This document shows, in pieces, positions 5,936 through 6,034 of a stretch of 6,034 nucleotides of DNA. The stretch is taken from the NCBI GenBank assembly GCA_002430125.1, contig DJBQ01000039.1:1-6034 (forward strand), in the 5' to 3' direction. Source of the stretch: Rhodobacterales bacterium UBA5972 (GTDB taxonomy: Bacteria; Pseudomonadota; Alphaproteobacteria; Rhodobacterales; Rhodobacteraceae). Position numbers and translations under genes: made by a program. Every line of letters starts with the position of its first letter. Position 1 is the first letter of the stretch. The notes under the pieces were generated by a model that saw nothing but the letters and a program-made list of their open reading frames with translations, was not told where the DNA came from and searched no databases.

Positions 5936-6034
5936 TTTTCGTTCGCAACCTATGCTGGTCGCTTAACTGTGGCACAAAAACATATTGGGGCGCGCTTTGC
6001 AACATGCTGGAATCAGGGCAATCGCATTTCAAAA
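5916..6034 (-). promoter_or_regulatory. Leader and presumed promoter region of the ABC operon
   Basis: These 119 bases lie upstream of the first operon gene and run to the window edge. The ribosome binding site AGGGAG is at 5923-5928. An A+T-rich stretch lies around 5975-5986. The best sigma70-like pair is TTGTGC (5972-5977) and CATAGG (5949-5954) with a 17-base spacer, but each matches only three of six consensus bases, so I do not call it. No operator palindrome is evident. The promoter may also lie beyond the window. Confidence 0.4.

Noticed and set aside
5949..5977. TTGTGC / CATAGG as promoter of the ABC operon
   Set aside because: Each box matches only half of consensus, so the pair is not distinguishable from chance.
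5916..6032. Upstream extension of the ATPase to a TTG at 6030-6032 or an ATG at 6003-6005
   Set aside because: The added residues do not resemble PotA-type N termini and lack ribosome binding sites. The TTG at 5915 has AGGGAG at proper spacing and gives the normal family length.

Overview
The window carries a complete four-gene ABC importer operon on the minus strand and one convergent AEC-family (auxin efflux carrier) permease gene on the plus strand. Gene architecture, protein style and moderate-to-high GC suggest an alphaproteobacterium, most likely Rhodobacterales (Roseobacter-like). This is inferred from family resemblance and not from any marker gene.

Layout from left to right: positions 1-137 hold no supported gene, only a small inverted repeat at 5-19. 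Positions 138-1073 (+) encode a 311-residue AEC transporter that starts at TTG. After a 6-bp tail-to-tail gap, the minus-strand operon reads from right to left: a PotA-like ATPase (5915 to 4824, TTG start with a good Shine-Dalgarno), a secreted solute-binding protein (4714 to 3638), a PotB-like permease with a large extracytoplasmic insert (3576 to 2326) and, 4 bp on, a PotC-like permease with extra N-terminal membrane segments (2321 to 1080). Positions 5916-6034 are the probable leader and promoter region of the operon. No convincing sigma70 boxes are visible there.

Together the four minus-strand genes should make one importer. The binding protein captures solute in the periplasm, the two permeases form the channel, and the ATPase drives transport as a dimer. 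The family is that of polyamine (spermidine/putrescine) importers, but the binding pocket differs from E. coli PotD, so the true substrate is open. The AEC protein is a secondary carrier of unknown substrate, and nothing beyond adjacency ties it to the importer.

The most notable non-coding feature is that the binding-protein cistron is bracketed by RNA stem-loops. Two lie in the 109-bp gap before it. A strong 12-bp hairpin lies directly after its stop codon, and its two G-U pairs form only in the transcribed strand. None is followed by a U-tract, so they look more like mRNA-processing or stability elements than terminators. No mobile element, CRISPR array, tRNA, rRNA or clearly new system was seen.
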